DNA of 64,000 nt from Thalassotalea_H castellviae (GCF_031846185.1 NZ_JAVRIF010000003.1:434001-498000); one strand, 5' to 3'. Counted from the stretch's first letter, positions 1 to 10,082 are shown. Translations and numbers: made by a program. Notes: generated by a model not told the origin, from the sequence alone.

Positions 1-11
1 GTGAGATCGTG

Positions 12-1568
12 ATGTTTGAATTACATGCCAGTAAAGTTGGCAATTTAAAAAATGATGTTTTATCAGGACTGACAGTTGCTTTAGCACTTGTTCCCGAAGC
101 GGTTGCTTTCGCTTTTGTTGCCGGCGTTGAACCTTTAGTTGGGTTATATGCTGCATTTATGGTGGGGTTGATCACGTCTATATTTGGCGGTCGACCGGGG
201 ATGATTTCTGGTGCTACAGGTGCTATGGCCGTAGTGATGGTGAGTCTTGTCGCTATCCATGGGGTTGAATACTTGTTCGCTTGTGTTGTGCTAACCGGGA
301 TATTACAGATTTTAGCGGGTATCTTTAAGCTCGGAAAATTTATTCGCTTAGTACCACACCCGGTGATGTTAGGCTTTGTTAACGGTCTTGCTATTGTTAT
401 ATTTTTGGCGCAATTAGGCCAGTTTAAAGTCACCAATGAAGCCGGTGAATTAGAATGGATGATGGGCACACAATTATACACAATGGCCGGTTTAATTGTT
501 TTAACGATGGCCATTATTCATTTTCTTCCTAAATTAACTAAAGCGGTGCCATCTTCTTTAGTGGCGATAGTTGTGGTGACTATTTTGGTGCAAAGCTTAG
601 GCTTAGATGCGCGAACGGTTGTTGACTTTGTTCGTGATATGACCAATGACCCATCTGCTTCAATTGCTGGTGGTCTACCTCAGTTTGCTATTCCAAACGT
701 TCCATTTAACTTAGAAACATTAAAAGTTATTTTCCCTTTTGCCATTGTGTTAGCAGCGATTGGTTTGATTGAGTCATTATTAACTTTAACTTTGATTGAT
801 GAGCTTACCGGCACTCGTGGTCGTGGTAATAGAGAATGTATCGCCCAAGGTGCGTCAAATGCCGTTAATGGCTTTTTTGGCGGAATGGGGGGCTGTGCAA
901 TGATCGGCCAATCTATGATTAACGTGAATTCAGGTGGACGAGGCAGAGCGTCTGGTATTACAGCAGCTTTAGCGCTATTAGGCTTTATTTTGTTTGCTTC
1001 TGGTTTGATTGAAATCATCCCATTAGCTGCACTTGTTGGTGTGATGTTTATCGTGGTTATTGGTACGTTTGAATGGTCAAGCTTCCGTATTTTAGGCAAA
1101 GTACCTAAAGCTGATGCGTTTGTTATCGTGTTAGTTTCTGGGGTAACGGTAGCTACGGATTTAGCGGTAGCTGTAGTAGTAGGTGTTATTGTTTCTGCAC
1201 TAGTTTTTGCTTGGGAACATGCAAAACATGTAAATGTAAAACGTACTGTTGATGAACAAGGCTCTACGGTTTATGAAGTTCATGGCCCATTATTCTTTGG
1301 TTCTATTTCAAATTTCTTAGAACAGTTTGATGTGAGTAACGATAGCGACGATGTCATTGTCGAATTTAAAAATTCACGGGTTGCTGACCACTCCGCGATT
1401 GAAGCCATTGATACACTTGCAGAGCGCTATATCGCTAGCGGTAAAACTATGCATTTAAGACATTTAAATTCAGAGTGTAAACAGTTATTAACTAAAGCAG
1501 GTAGTTTGGTTGAAATTAATGTCATTGAAGATCCTGAATATCATATAGCAACGGATGAATTAGCGTAA
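12..1568 (+). CDS. SulP-family inorganic anion transporter with STAS domain
   Basis: Inner-membrane carrier of the SLC26/SulP family, which moves sulfate, bicarbonate or similar anions. Residues about 5-400 form a series of hydrophobic helices, starting with a family-typical segment (NDVLSGLTVALALVPEAVAF). A cytoplasmic STAS domain follows at about 410-505. At about 518 aa the length is normal for a bacterial SulP. I place the start at the ATG at 12 because the family usually begins MFEL; a GTG at 9 is directly upstream and the true 5' region is at the window edge. The substrate cannot be read from the sequence. A hairpin terminator follows, so the gene appears to end its transcript. Confidence 0.88.
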   Translation: MFELHASKVGNLKNDVLSGLTVALALVPEAVAFAFVAGVEPLVGLYAAFMVGLITSIFGGRPGMISGATGAMAVVMVSLVAIHGVEYLFACVVLTGILQILAGIFKLGKFIRLVPHPVMLGFVNGLAIVIFLAQLGQFKVTNEAGELEWMMGTQLYTMAGLIVLTMAIIHFLPKLTKAVPSSLVAIVVVTILVQSLGLDARTVVDFVRDMTNDPSASIAGGLPQFAIPNVPFNLETLKVIFPFAIVLAAIGLIESLLTLTLIDELTGTRGRGNRECIAQGASNAVNGFFGGMGGCAMIGQSMINVNSGGRGRASGITAALALLGFILFASGLIEIIPLAALVGVMFIVVIGTFEWSSFRILGKVPKADAFVIVLVSGVTVATDLAVAVVVGVIVSALVFAWEHAKHVNVKRTVDEQGSTVYEVHGPLFFGSISNFLEQFDVSNDSDDVIVEFKNSRVADHSAIEAIDTLAERYIASGKTMHLRHLNSECKQLLTKAGSLVEINVIEDPEYHIATDELA

Positions 1569-1578
1569 TAGGGTTTAG

Positions 1579-1616
1579 TTCGCCTATAGGTTATAATAAA
1601 CAATAGGCGAATTTTA
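1579..1616 (+). terminator. Rho-independent terminator after the SulP gene
   Basis: TTCGCCTAT (1579-1587) pairs with ATAGGCGAA (1603-1611) around a 15-nt loop and is followed by TTTTAT. It lies 11 nt after the SulP stop. Confidence 0.55.
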
Positions 1617-1653
1617 TCGTAGTAAAATCCACTACGCTTAATGATAGTAAAAT

Positions 1654-1959
1654 ATGCAATTAGAGTTTTTTGATGTTCCTAGTCCGTGCGTTGGTATTTG
1701 TCAGTCAGATGACAAAGGCCAATGTTTGGGGTGTTTTCGAACCCGTGAGGAGCGTCAAAATTGGATAAATTTAGCCTCAACTGAAAAACAAAAAGTCATC
1801 AAACGTTGTATTCAACGCAAAAAACGTAAAGACGGCAAAATTAAAGTCAAAGAAATTGAACAAAACGTTGAGAATCCTCAACCTTCATTACTTGACCCGC
1901 CTAGCAAAAATAAATTATCGACATCGAAGGATATGGACTTTGGTGATTTTGAGCTATAG
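1654..1959 (+). CDS. DUF1289 domain protein
   Basis: A small cytoplasmic protein of 101 aa. The N-terminal third (residues about 9-40) carries the DUF1289 cysteine pattern: C-x3-C, then C-x2-C followed by an RTxEE segment (PCVGICQ, QCLGCFRTREE). The four cysteines suggest metal or Fe-S binding, but the family has no established function. The rest is lysine-rich and looks disordered, ending in an acidic tail. It sits alone between the SulP gene and fahA. Confidence 0.82.
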   Translation: MQLEFFDVPSPCVGICQSDDKGQCLGCFRTREERQNWINLASTEKQKVIKRCIQRKKRKDGKIKVKEIEQNVENPQPSLLDPPSKNKLSTSKDMDFGDFEL

Positions 1960-2164
1960 AACTTATAGTTGACTGAGTTTTTTGAACTGGGTGTAAAGTC
2001 TACTTTTCTAGTGCAACAATAAGTTGACAGTTCCTCAGTTACAATTTTGTCATTTCGTAGCCTTTCAATGGCTCGCTGTTATAATGACGTCAAATATTTT
2101 CTCAATGTTTTTTGCTCTATAATCTAACAACATAAAACATTCTCTACGCTTTTTCGGAGTATTA

Positions 2165-3493
2165 TTGCCAATGTCGAATAATCATTTGCTTAATGAAACC
2201 CATAACCCTGATTTAACTAGTTGGGTTGAAACTGCCAACCAAACGGGTTGTGACTTTCCTATTCAAAATTTACCTTTTGCGGTGTTTAAAAGAATAGGAT
2301 CAGATGAAGATTTTCGTGGTGGGGTTGCTATTGGAGATCAAATAGTAGATTTATCTGCGGCAAAAAATTCAGGTGTTTTTTCAGGAGTTGCATTAACGGC
2401 ACTTGAAGCCTGCTCACAACGTGAACTGAATGCGTTTATGGGGATGGGGAAAGCTGTTTGGTCTGCGTTACGTTTAGCTTTGTCTCAAGCGTTAAGTTCT
2501 GGCTCATCGGCACAGCAAAAGCTTGAATCTTGTTTAGTGCCACAAGCGGATGCTGAATTTGCCTTACCTTGTAATATTGGCGATTACACGGATTTTTATA
2601 CTTCTATTCATCATGCTACCTCTGTAGGGAAAAAATTCCGCCCTGATAACCCATTACTACCGAATTATAAATGGGTACCAATTGGTTATCATGGTCGCTC
2701 ATCTTCTATTGAGGTTTCTGGTAAAGACTTTAAACGCCCGAAGGGACAAACCAAAGCACCTACTGCGACTGAGCCGTCATTTGGTCCTTGTAAGCGTTTA
2801 GATTATGAACTTGAAATTGGTATTTTTATTGGTAATGGTAATGAATTAGGTGAGCCGATTACCATTGAAAATGCGGAAGATCATGTTTTTGGTATTTGTC
2901 TGTTTAATGACTGGTCTGCACGAGATATACAAGGTTGGGAATACCAACCATTAGGACCGTTCTTATCAAAAAGCTTTGCATCTACAATATCACCATGGAT
3001 AGTGACCACTGAAGCGCTTGCTCCTTATAAAGCACACTGGACCCGTGATGAAGCAGATCCTCAGCCAATGCCATACTTAGAGTCTAGTCAAAATAGAGCG
3101 AGTGGTTCTTTTGATATTAACTTACAAGTGCTATTAGAAACCGACGCGATGCGCTTAAATAATTTAGCACCAACGCCATTATCCCAGTCTAATTTTAAAG
3201 ATTCATATTGGACAGTTGCCCAAATGGTTGCTCATCATACAGTCAATGGTTGTAATTTACGCTCTGGTGACATGTTTGGTAGTGGGACACAATCAGGCCC
3301 TAACCCTGAAGAAGCTGGCTCAATGTTAGAACTATCGAATGCTGGCGCTGAGCCGATTAGTTTGCCAAACGGAGAAAAACGAACTTTCTTGGAAGATGGC
3401 GATAATGTCATCATGACAGGATGGTGTGAAAAACCAGGGGCTGCACGTATTGGTTTTGGTTTGGTTGAAGCGAAAATTTTACCTGCTGACTAA
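2165..3493 (+). CDS. fahA: Fumarylacetoacetase
   Basis: Cytoplasmic hydrolase for the last step of tyrosine/homogentisate catabolism, splitting 4-fumarylacetoacetate into fumarate and acetoacetate. The protein is 442 aa, close to the usual 420-440. The N-terminal FAH_N domain is at about 35-130 and the catalytic FAH domain at about 140-435. Metal-site and catalytic motifs are visible: YTDFYTSIHHATSVG, GYHGRSSSI, LDYELEIGIFIG and NDWSARDIQGWEY. A GGAG at 2156-2159 is 5 nt from a TTG at 2165 and 11 nt from an ATG at 2171, so either could be the start. A TATAAT at 2118-2123 may be the -10 box. hmgA and maiA are not adjacent. A strong terminator follows. Confidence 0.95.
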   Translation: MPMSNNHLLNETHNPDLTSWVETANQTGCDFPIQNLPFAVFKRIGSDEDFRGGVAIGDQIVDLSAAKNSGVFSGVALTALEACSQRELNAFMGMGKAVWSALRLALSQALSSGSSAQQKLESCLVPQADAEFALPCNIGDYTDFYTSIHHATSVGKKFRPDNPLLPNYKWVPIGYHGRSSSIEVSGKDFKRPKGQTKAPTATEPSFGPCKRLDYELEIGIFIGNGNELGEPITIENAEDHVFGICLFNDWSARDIQGWEYQPLGPFLSKSFASTISPWIVTTEALAPYKAHWTRDEADPQPMPYLESSQNRASGSFDINLQVLLETDAMRLNNLAPTPLSQSNFKDSYWTVAQMVAHHTVNGCNLRSGDMFGSGTQSGPNPEEAGSMLELSNAGAEPISLPNGEKRTFLEDGDNVIMTGWCEKPGAARIGFGLVEAKILPAD

Positions 3494-3550
3494 CAACACG
3501 TTTTATTTTTGAAAGCGCGTCAGGTAGTTAATTTCGTGCTGCGTTTAAAC

Positions 3551-3584
3551 AAAGCTTGCCTTATACTAAAGGCAAGCTTTTTTT
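3551..3584 (+). terminator. Rho-independent terminator after fahA
   Basis: A 12-bp perfect stem, AAAGCTTGCCTT (3551-3562) with AAGGCAAGCTTT (3569-3580), has a 6-nt loop and runs into a T tract. Confidence 0.85.
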
Positions 3585-4195
3585 ATATTAAGTGGTAAGT
3601 TATAAAAAAACATTAAAAGTTATTCGCTTAAAGATATCCATCAGTTTTCCATTCTTTATTTATTATTTTTTGAATATTTATTCATTGTTTTTGGTTTTTC
3701 ATTTAGTCTTTTTGAGTGTTTTTTACGACAAACTGCATGATTAGTGCGATGAATTGGCTTGTATACATTATTCCCTGTTAAAATTTAGTTAATTTCAGGT
3801 GAAATTATCACCGTTATTCTTGTCGCTCTTGAAAAGTTCAAAAAAAAATCTATTTTATTTTTGAATATCAAAGTTATTTCTTAGTCGTTATTGTTATGTT
3901 TGCAAGATTTTTTATACGAAGCTATTCGCATTTTGAAAGATCAATAATAAAGCTAGAGAATATAGTCTGTCTGACTTGCTTGAAATATATATAAATAACT
4001 CATTTAGAGATGTGACTTAACATCGATGAAATGAGATTGGTAAACTTTCATTACTTTGACTTGAAACGGGCTCTCGAGCACTTGTAAAGCGTTACTTGCT
4101 GTTTTATAACATATTGAGCTTAGAGTTATATCAAAGGATGTATCTAAGCAATAATAATAATTATTTATATACCTTAAAACTAGGAAGGAAATAAA
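3585..4195 (+). other. Intergenic region upstream of the TonB-dependent receptor
   Basis: About 610 bp of very AT-rich DNA with no coding potential that I can recognise. It should hold the promoter and a long 5' leader for the receptor gene. A Shine-Dalgarno sequence (AGGAAGGA) lies just before the ATG at 4196. An imperfect palindrome, GTAAAGCGTTAC, is at 4084-4095 and could be an operator. I see no convincing riboswitch fold. Confidence 0.5.
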
Positions 4196-6745
4196 ATGTC
4201 TAATAAATTTCGTGCTGGCACGTTAGCAATAGCTGTCGGCTTAGCGTTAGGTACTGCTCCCTCATATGCAGAAGAAAACACAGGTGCTGAAGAAGAAGTT
4301 GAACGTATTGCGGTTGTAGGCTCTCGTGCTGCTCCACGTTCAGTTGCTGAATCTCCAGTTCCTGTTGATATCGTTGGTGGGGATGAGTTAGGTAAAAGTG
4401 CGTCAAGTGATATGTTGGATATGCTGCAAGGCGCTGTCCCTTCATTTAACGTTCGCCAACAACCCATTAGTGACGCTGCTACACTAATTCGTCCGGTGAA
4501 CTTACGTGGTTTGTCATCTGATAGTACGCTTATCTTACTAAATGGTAAGCGACGTCATCGTGCATCGGTTATCGCTTTCCAAGGTGGTGGTGTTAACGAT
4601 GGTGCACAAGGTCCTGATATTTCAGTGATCCCAAGCGCAGCGTTAAAGCAAGTGGAAGTTTTAAGAGATGGTGCTGCCGCTCAGTACGGCTCTGATGCTA
4701 TTGCTGGTGTTATGAACTTTGTTTTAAAAGATGACGCTGATGGTGGTTCACTATCTGTTAAACACGGTGAATACTATGAAGGTGATGGAACCAGCACAAT
4801 TGTAGACGGTAATATTGGTTTACCTTTTACTGACGACGGTTTTGTCAATTTAAGTTTTCAGTTGAAAAATGCTGATGCGACAAGCCGAAGTGTTCAACGT
4901 CCTGATGCTGCTGCTTTACAAGCGGCTGGTAACAATCATGTTCCAGATCCGGCAATGATTTGGGGTAGCCCAGAAATTAAAGATGATATTACCTTATTCG
5001 GTAATGTTGGTCTTGATTTAGGCGATGATAAAGAATTCTACATGTTTGGTAACTACTCTGAGCGTGATGCGGAAGGTGGTTTCTACTATCGTAACCCACA
5101 TAACCGTAGTAACGTTTTCTCTATTGATGGTGGTGAAACGTTATTAATTGGTGATGTTGCGCAATCAATGGGGGCTGAACGTACTTGTGCAGTTGTACCG
5201 GCAAATGTACCGAATGTACTAGATACTGCTGAATATCAAGCCATGGTTGCTGATCCAAACTGTTTCGCGATGAACCAAATTATGCCTGGCGGTTACACAC
5301 CAAGATTTGGTGGTAACATTACTGATACATCACTCGCTATTGGTACTAAAGGTGAAGCGAAGTCAGGTGTGTTAGAAGGTTGGTATTATGACTTAAGTGG
5401 CTCTGTAGGTCGTAGTGCGTCAACATTTATCCTAAAAAATACCTTAAACCCTTCTTTAGGTTTAGACACGCCGGTTGACTTTGAAACAGGTGGATATACT
5501 CAACTAGAGAAAAGCTTTAACTTTGATATTGTTAAAGAAATTGAAGCTGGTTTTGATCAACCACTTAATGTAGCGCTTGGTACTGAATGGCGTGAAGAGA
5601 GCTTTGAAATTACGGCTGGTGAAGAGTCTTCTTGGAAAGCAGGTCCTTATGCTGCACAAGGATTTAACATTGGTTCTCATGGCTTTAAAGGTTTTGGTCC
5701 AGAAGCTCAAGGTATCAATACTCGTCGTAGTATCGCCCTTTATGCGGATCTTGAAGCACAAGTTAATGATGATTTATTATTAGGTGGTGCATTACGTTAT
5801 GAAGACTTTACGTCGTTTGGTGATACGCTTAATTATAAATTAACGGCACAATTATCGGTTTCAGATGAAGTGTCTTTACGTGCTTCTCACAGTACTGGTT
5901 TCCGTGCACCAACGGTTGGTCAAGCAAACGTAGTAAACACAGCAACTTCAATGGTTGAAGGTGAATTAATTCAAAGCTTTACTGCGCCACCAACTAACCC
6001 TCTTGCTGCATTTTATGGTGGTAAAGAGTTAGAGCCAGAAGAGTCAGTAAGTTATGCGGCTGGTTTCGTGTATAACAGCGGTGATTTCTTCATGACGGCT
6101 GATTACTACAACATTGAAGTAACAGATCGTATTGCGCAATCAAGTCAAATTACTGTTGAGCCTGCTGATTACACTGCTCTTGAAGCTGCAGGTGTTACGA
6201 ATCCTGAATTAATTTCAGCGGTGACTTATTTTGCCAACGACTTTGATACGACAACTCAAGGTGTTGACGTGGTAGCAAACTATTCAATGGAGTTATTTGA
6301 TGGTGATACGCAGTGGAGCTTAGCGTACAACTGGACAGATACTAAAGTTGATTCGTTTAATCCAGCAACAACAAACCAAGGTAAAATTGACCGATTAGAA
6401 GATGGTATTCCTGCACATCGTGGTACATTAACTATGGCTCAGTCATGGGAAGATGTGAGCATGTTTGTTCGTGCAAATTACTTCGGTGAGTATTATGCAA
6501 CACACGCTGACGGTACAACGCCAGAAGAGTCTGAAGTAGCAGATTCAGCTATCACATTTGATGCAGAAGTAAGCTATTTCTACAGTGATTCATTAACTTT
6601 CTCTGCAGGTGCAATGAATATCTTTGACCAAGAAGCACAGAAGTTACAAGCGGCGAATAACTGGAGTGGTGCTATTTACTACGAAAGTGGTCCATTTGAT
6701 TACAACGGTGGTTATTACTACGTAAAAGCTAGCTACACGTTCTAA
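4196..6745 (+). CDS. TonB-dependent outer-membrane receptor
   Basis: An 849-aa outer-membrane active transporter. A signal peptide (residues about 1-25, ending SYA) is followed by a plug domain at about 40-170, with the RIAVVGSRAAPRSVAESPVPV entry segment and VEVLRDGAAAQYGSDAIAGV motif. The C-terminal beta-barrel ends in aromatic Phe (VKASYTF), as needed for BAM insertion. The substrate is unknown. It belongs to the large group found in marine Alteromonadales for nutrients such as oligosaccharides or peptides. No substrate-specific hydrolase or inner-membrane transporter is adjacent. It is monocistronic, flanked by a long leader and a bidirectional terminator. Confidence 0.92.
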   Translation: MSNKFRAGTLAIAVGLALGTAPSYAEENTGAEEEVERIAVVGSRAAPRSVAESPVPVDIVGGDELGKSASSDMLDMLQGAVPSFNVRQQPISDAATLIRPVNLRGLSSDSTLILLNGKRRHRASVIAFQGGGVNDGAQGPDISVIPSAALKQVEVLRDGAAAQYGSDAIAGVMNFVLKDDADGGSLSVKHGEYYEGDGTSTIVDGNIGLPFTDDGFVNLSFQLKNADATSRSVQRPDAAALQAAGNNHVPDPAMIWGSPEIKDDITLFGNVGLDLGDDKEFYMFGNYSERDAEGGFYYRNPHNRSNVFSIDGGETLLIGDVAQSMGAERTCAVVPANVPNVLDTAEYQAMVADPNCFAMNQIMPGGYTPRFGGNITDTSLAIGTKGEAKSGVLEGWYYDLSGSVGRSASTFILKNTLNPSLGLDTPVDFETGGYTQLEKSFNFDIVKEIEAGFDQPLNVALGTEWREESFEITAGEESSWKAGPYAAQGFNIGSHGFKGFGPEAQGINTRRSIALYADLEAQVNDDLLLGGALRYEDFTSFGDTLNYKLTAQLSVSDEVSLRASHSTGFRAPTVGQANVVNTATSMVEGELIQSFTAPPTNPLAAFYGGKELEPEESVSYAAGFVYNSGDFFMTADYYNIEVTDRIAQSSQITVEPADYTALEAAGVTNPELISAVTYFANDFDTTTQGVDVVANYSMELFDGDTQWSLAYNWTDTKVDSFNPATTNQGKIDRLEDGIPAHRGTLTMAQSWEDVSMFVRANYFGEYYATHADGTTPEESEVADSAITFDAEVSYFYSDSLTFSAGAMNIFDQEAQKLQAANNWSGAIYYESGPFDYNGGYYYVKASYTF

Positions 6746-6762
6746 TCGTTCTTGAACTTAAT

Positions 6763-6790
6763 AAAAACCACGCATTTGCGTGGTTTTTTA
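6763..6790. terminator. Bidirectional terminator between the receptor gene and cca
   Basis: AAAAACCACGCA (6763-6774) pairs perfectly with TGCGTGGTTTTT (6777-6788) around a 2-nt gap that opens to a tetraloop-size turn. A runs on one side and T runs on the other serve both convergent genes. Confidence 0.85.
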
Positions 6791-6824
6791 TTTTCTAACG
6801 TTGACTAGCCTTAACAAACTAAAT

Positions 6825-8084
6825 CTACTCTTTGGCGAAAGATTTTTTTAATTCTGTCATGATGTTAAGTTTCCGCTCATTGATGGCTTCTTTAATTTTG
6901 ATGCCTTTTAAGCCTTGTTCCACAAATTCAGTGGGTTTAACCTGACTAGTTTGTTGATATAGGTTTTGTAAATATTTCACTTGTGGATAGGGCGTATTTT
7001 CAAACCCTAATCGACCGGTTGCATCAGCTTGGCAAGCCAGTAAGAAATCTTCAAATTCATCGGGTTTTCGCCAAACATCGAGCTTGTTAAACAAGCTTAA
7101 AATAGTTTGTGGTTTTAATTCAAAAGCACGATGGCAATGTAAGTGAAATTGGCACACTTTAAGGGCTAATGATTTTGCTTTATTAGGTACTTTGAATTTT
7201 TGACAAACTTTTTCTATTAAAGGTAAACCAAGTTGTTCATGACCAATATGTTTAGGGTATGAGTTTTGATTCGTTAATGTTTTACCTAAATCGTGACACA
7301 AGGCTGCAAAGCGAACTGATAGTTTGTTTGATAATTTAACACTTTGTTGTAACACCATCATCGTATGGATACCTGAGCATATTTCAGGATGATGTTGCTC
7401 AGGGTTTGGGATCCCCCATAAGGCATTTAATTCAGGCCAAAGTTTTTTTAGGGCACCACATTCGCGTAAGGTAGTAAAAAATATTTCAGGGTGTGATTGA
7501 GCTAAACTGCGAGACATTTCTTGCCAGATTCGTTCTCCTGATAAAGTTAATAACTCATCACTTTCACTAATCTCTTGCATAATCGTCATAGTTTCAGGGG
7601 CAATGTTAAAATTATATTGGTGAAACCGACTAGCGAAACGGGCGACTCTTAATACCCTTAACGGATCTTCGGAAAATGCACTCGAAACATGACGTAATAC
7701 TCTATTTTCTATATCTTTTTTTCCACCGTAAGGATCTATTATTTCGCCAGTACTACTTAATGCCATGGCGTTAATGGTTAGATCTCGTCGAAGTAAGTCC
7801 TCTTCTAGCGACACATTCTCATCAGCGTGACAAATAAAGCCGGTGTAGCCAGTTCCGTCTTTTCGCTCAGTTCTTGCTAAGGCGTATTCTTCTTTGGTTT
7901 CAGGGTGTAAAAATACCGGAAAGTCTTTACCAACTTGCGTGAACCCCAGCGCAAGCATTTCGTCAACTGTACTACCCACCACCACCCAGTCATGATCATA
8001 AACCTCACGGTTGAGTAATTGATCTCGCACTGCACCACCAACTAGAAATACATTAAGTGGATTTAAATTTCTGAATTTAGACAT
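6825..8084 (-). CDS. cca: CCA-adding enzyme (multifunctional tRNA nucleotidyltransferase)
   Basis: Adds or repairs the 3' CCA of tRNAs. The class II nucleotidyltransferase head is visible at the N-terminus (FLVGGAVRDQLL, then the DHDWVVVG metal-binding motif). An HD phosphohydrolase domain (residues about 220-320, ALCHDLGKT) puts it in the multifunctional gammaproteobacterial type. I chose the ATG at 8084 because the family begins a few residues before the VGGAVRD motif. The frame stays open upstream to 8150, but those 22 residues are not family-like. In E. coli cca is next to ygiM; here they are about 11 kb apart. Confidence 0.95.
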   Translation of the reverse strand: MSKFRNLNPLNVFLVGGAVRDQLLNREVYDHDWVVVGSTVDEMLALGFTQVGKDFPVFLHPETKEEYALARTERKDGTGYTGFICHADENVSLEEDLLRRDLTINAMALSSTGEIIDPYGGKKDIENRVLRHVSSAFSEDPLRVLRVARFASRFHQYNFNIAPETMTIMQEISESDELLTLSGERIWQEMSRSLAQSHPEIFFTTLRECGALKKLWPELNALWGIPNPEQHHPEICSGIHTMMVLQQSVKLSNKLSVRFAALCHDLGKTLTNQNSYPKHIGHEQLGLPLIEKVCQKFKVPNKAKSLALKVCQFHLHCHRAFELKPQTILSLFNKLDVWRKPDEFEDFLLACQADATGRLGFENTPYPQVKYLQNLYQQTSQVKPTEFVEQGLKGIKIKEAINERKLNIMTELKKSFAKE

Positions 8085-8255
8085 TATTTTTCTATTCAAT
8101 GATTGAAGGTACAAAGGTTCACAGCTATACAAGTCAGTAAATTTGTACAACGAATTACATAAAAAATAAGTTTATCATAGTCGTTCGTGATTTTTTGACT
8201 TCTGATTGACGACAGGGTACTTTCTTGGGGTTGTTTTTATATTTATTGAAGAATT

Positions 8256-9917
8256 ATGTACACAGCTTATTTTGGTTTAAGTGAAGCGCCATTTTCGATA
8301 GCCCCAGATCCTGCTTACCTTTTTATGAGTGATCGTCATCGTGAGGCTCTTGCCCACTTAAGTTATGGTTTAGGCGACAATGGAGGCTTTGTTTTACTTA
8401 CTGGCGAGGTGGGGACAGGAAAAACTACCATTAGTCGAACCGTGATGGAGCAATTGCCTGAAAATACCCAAGCGTCATTTATCCTTAATCCGACGTTATC
8501 ATGTGAAGAGTTGCTGGCATGTATTTGTGATAACTTGAAAATTCGATATAAAAAAACCGGAGCTACCCTTAAATATTTAACCGACAAAATTCAAACTAAG
8601 CTACAAAAAAATCACCAAGAAGGTATTAATACTTTATTGATTATTGATGAAGCTCAACATCTCAAACCAGAAGTGCTGGAACAATTACGTTTGCTAACTA
8701 ATTTGGAAACGAATACGAAAAAACTATTACAAGTCATATTAATTGGTCAACCTGAACTACAACAACTTTTACAACGCCGAGATTTACGACAATTAGCGCA
8801 ACGTATCACCGCCCGCTATCATCTATTGCCACTGACAAAACTGGAATTAAGCCAATATATTCAACATCGATTGTCTGTTGCTCATTGCACGAGAGCTTTA
8901 TTTAACAAAGCTGCAATATCGGCTTTGCATAAAATTTCTCAGGGTATTCCACGAGTTATTAACTTGTTATGTGAACGCGCGTTAGTGATAGCCTACGGTA
9001 AAAACGACACGGTTATCGGACGTTCGATAATTGAACAAGCCGCTGTTGAAGCGCTAGGCGATTATCAAATTAAAGCGCCTGTTTGGCAGTTACCAATAAA
9101 AATTGCCTCATTGGTCTTGTTAGTCGCTACTGTAGGGTATCTTGGGTATTGGTTTGGTACTGATAAATTAACCGCTAATCATTTTGAAATTACGGCCGCC
9201 GCTGATGTTCAACACAGTGCTAACGCTAATCAAGTCAGTAAAGCACAAGTCAATGCTAACTTGAGCACCCACGATCAACAAACTGATCACCGCCCATTAA
9301 ATAAAGAACCATCAAATGTCGAAGTGACAGCTGAACGTTCAGATAACCCTAGGTTAAACCCGTCATCTAACGAAGTGACACTTGCTAATAACAAACAATT
9401 GACCACCGATTCAGCTACCGTCACGGTAAGTTCTGAGCAACCAGATAAACCAAGGGTTTTAGGCTATCAACCCGAAAAAGTGAACCTAACGCAAAAGAAT
9501 CATGCGATTAACGATGAGCAGTTTGATATTGTTGCCGAACCGGGAGTTTCTGAAGATATTCTTTCACGGTTTAAAGCGGCAATTAATGATACGAAACCAA
9601 CAGAAAAACCAGTAAACCAACAAAATCAGTCTGCTATATCCAATTCAATAAGTAATGACGAAATAACTGATGATGTTCAGCAATATCGTGCCGTTCATCA
9701 ATTACCGGTGCGATTACAAGACTCATTACCTACGTTACAATTTGAAATGCACATATTTGCCACAGAAGGGCAAGGTTGGGTGCGGGTAAATGGTCAGGAT
9801 AGACGCGAAGGAGAAGAAATTGCACAAGGTGTAGTACTGACTAAAATTTTTCCTCAACAGGTTCTTTTAAGCTATCAACAAGAGCAGTTTACTATGCCAG
9901 CGCTATCGAGTTGGTAA
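8256..9917 (+). CDS. GspA/ExeA-like AAA ATPase fused to a GspB domain
   Basis: An inner-membrane protein of 553 aa, likely helping assemble the type II secretion secretin through the peptidoglycan. Residues 1-270 are an ExeA-type AAA ATPase: MYTAYFGLSEAPFS start, Walker A GEVGTGKTT, Walker B TLLIIDEAQHL. One membrane helix follows at about 282-303. A long polar linker rich in Asn, Ser and Thr then leads to a C-terminal T2SSB-type domain (about 491-553, beginning LPTLQFEMHIF and containing RVNGQDRREGEE). Aeromonas has separate exeA and exeB genes. Here one chain carries both activities, and the ExeA peptidoglycan-binding domain is not recognisable. No other gsp gene is nearby. Confidence 0.85.
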   Translation: MYTAYFGLSEAPFSIAPDPAYLFMSDRHREALAHLSYGLGDNGGFVLLTGEVGTGKTTISRTVMEQLPENTQASFILNPTLSCEELLACICDNLKIRYKKTGATLKYLTDKIQTKLQKNHQEGINTLLIIDEAQHLKPEVLEQLRLLTNLETNTKKLLQVILIGQPELQQLLQRRDLRQLAQRITARYHLLPLTKLELSQYIQHRLSVAHCTRALFNKAAISALHKISQGIPRVINLLCERALVIAYGKNDTVIGRSIIEQAAVEALGDYQIKAPVWQLPIKIASLVLLVATVGYLGYWFGTDKLTANHFEITAAADVQHSANANQVSKAQVNANLSTHDQQTDHRPLNKEPSNVEVTAERSDNPRLNPSSNEVTLANNKQLTTDSATVTVSSEQPDKPRVLGYQPEKVNLTQKNHAINDEQFDIVAEPGVSEDILSRFKAAINDTKPTEKPVNQQNQSAISNSISNDEITDDVQQYRAVHQLPVRLQDSLPTLQFEMHIFATEGQGWVRVNGQDRREGEEIAQGVVLTKIFPQQVLLSYQQEQFTMPALSSW

Positions 9918-9995
9918 TTAGTTTCACTATAGGTTATTCATTAAAGATTGTTCATTTAATCTGATTATTTGACTGAAATTAAAAAATAAAGTGCA

Positions 9996-10026
9996 ATAAA
10001 AATGCCTTGATATTGCTATCAAGGCA
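9996..10026 (-). terminator. Terminator after leuD
   Basis: On the minus strand a 10-bp stem (TGCCTTGATA at 10017-10026 read in reverse, with TATCAAGGCA at 10003-10012) and 4-nt loop is followed by a T-rich run. It lies about 57 nt past the leuD stop. Confidence 0.7.
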
Positions 10027-10082
10027 CTAAAATAAATATCACGCGAGATAATATCTTCGTTGATATTTTCAGCAGATAATCT

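Noticed and set aside
680..1099. Open minus-strand frame inside the SulP gene
   Set aside because: Composition mirrors the hydrophobic codons of the opposite strand; no ribosome site or family similarity.
4084..4095. GTAAAGCGTTAC, a possible LacI-type operator upstream of the first receptor
   Set aside because: Imperfect palindrome, single copy, no adjacent LacI-family regulator.
4180..4467. Minus-strand frames at the start of the first TonB-dependent receptor
   Set aside because: Fully antisense to a clear signal peptide and plug domain.
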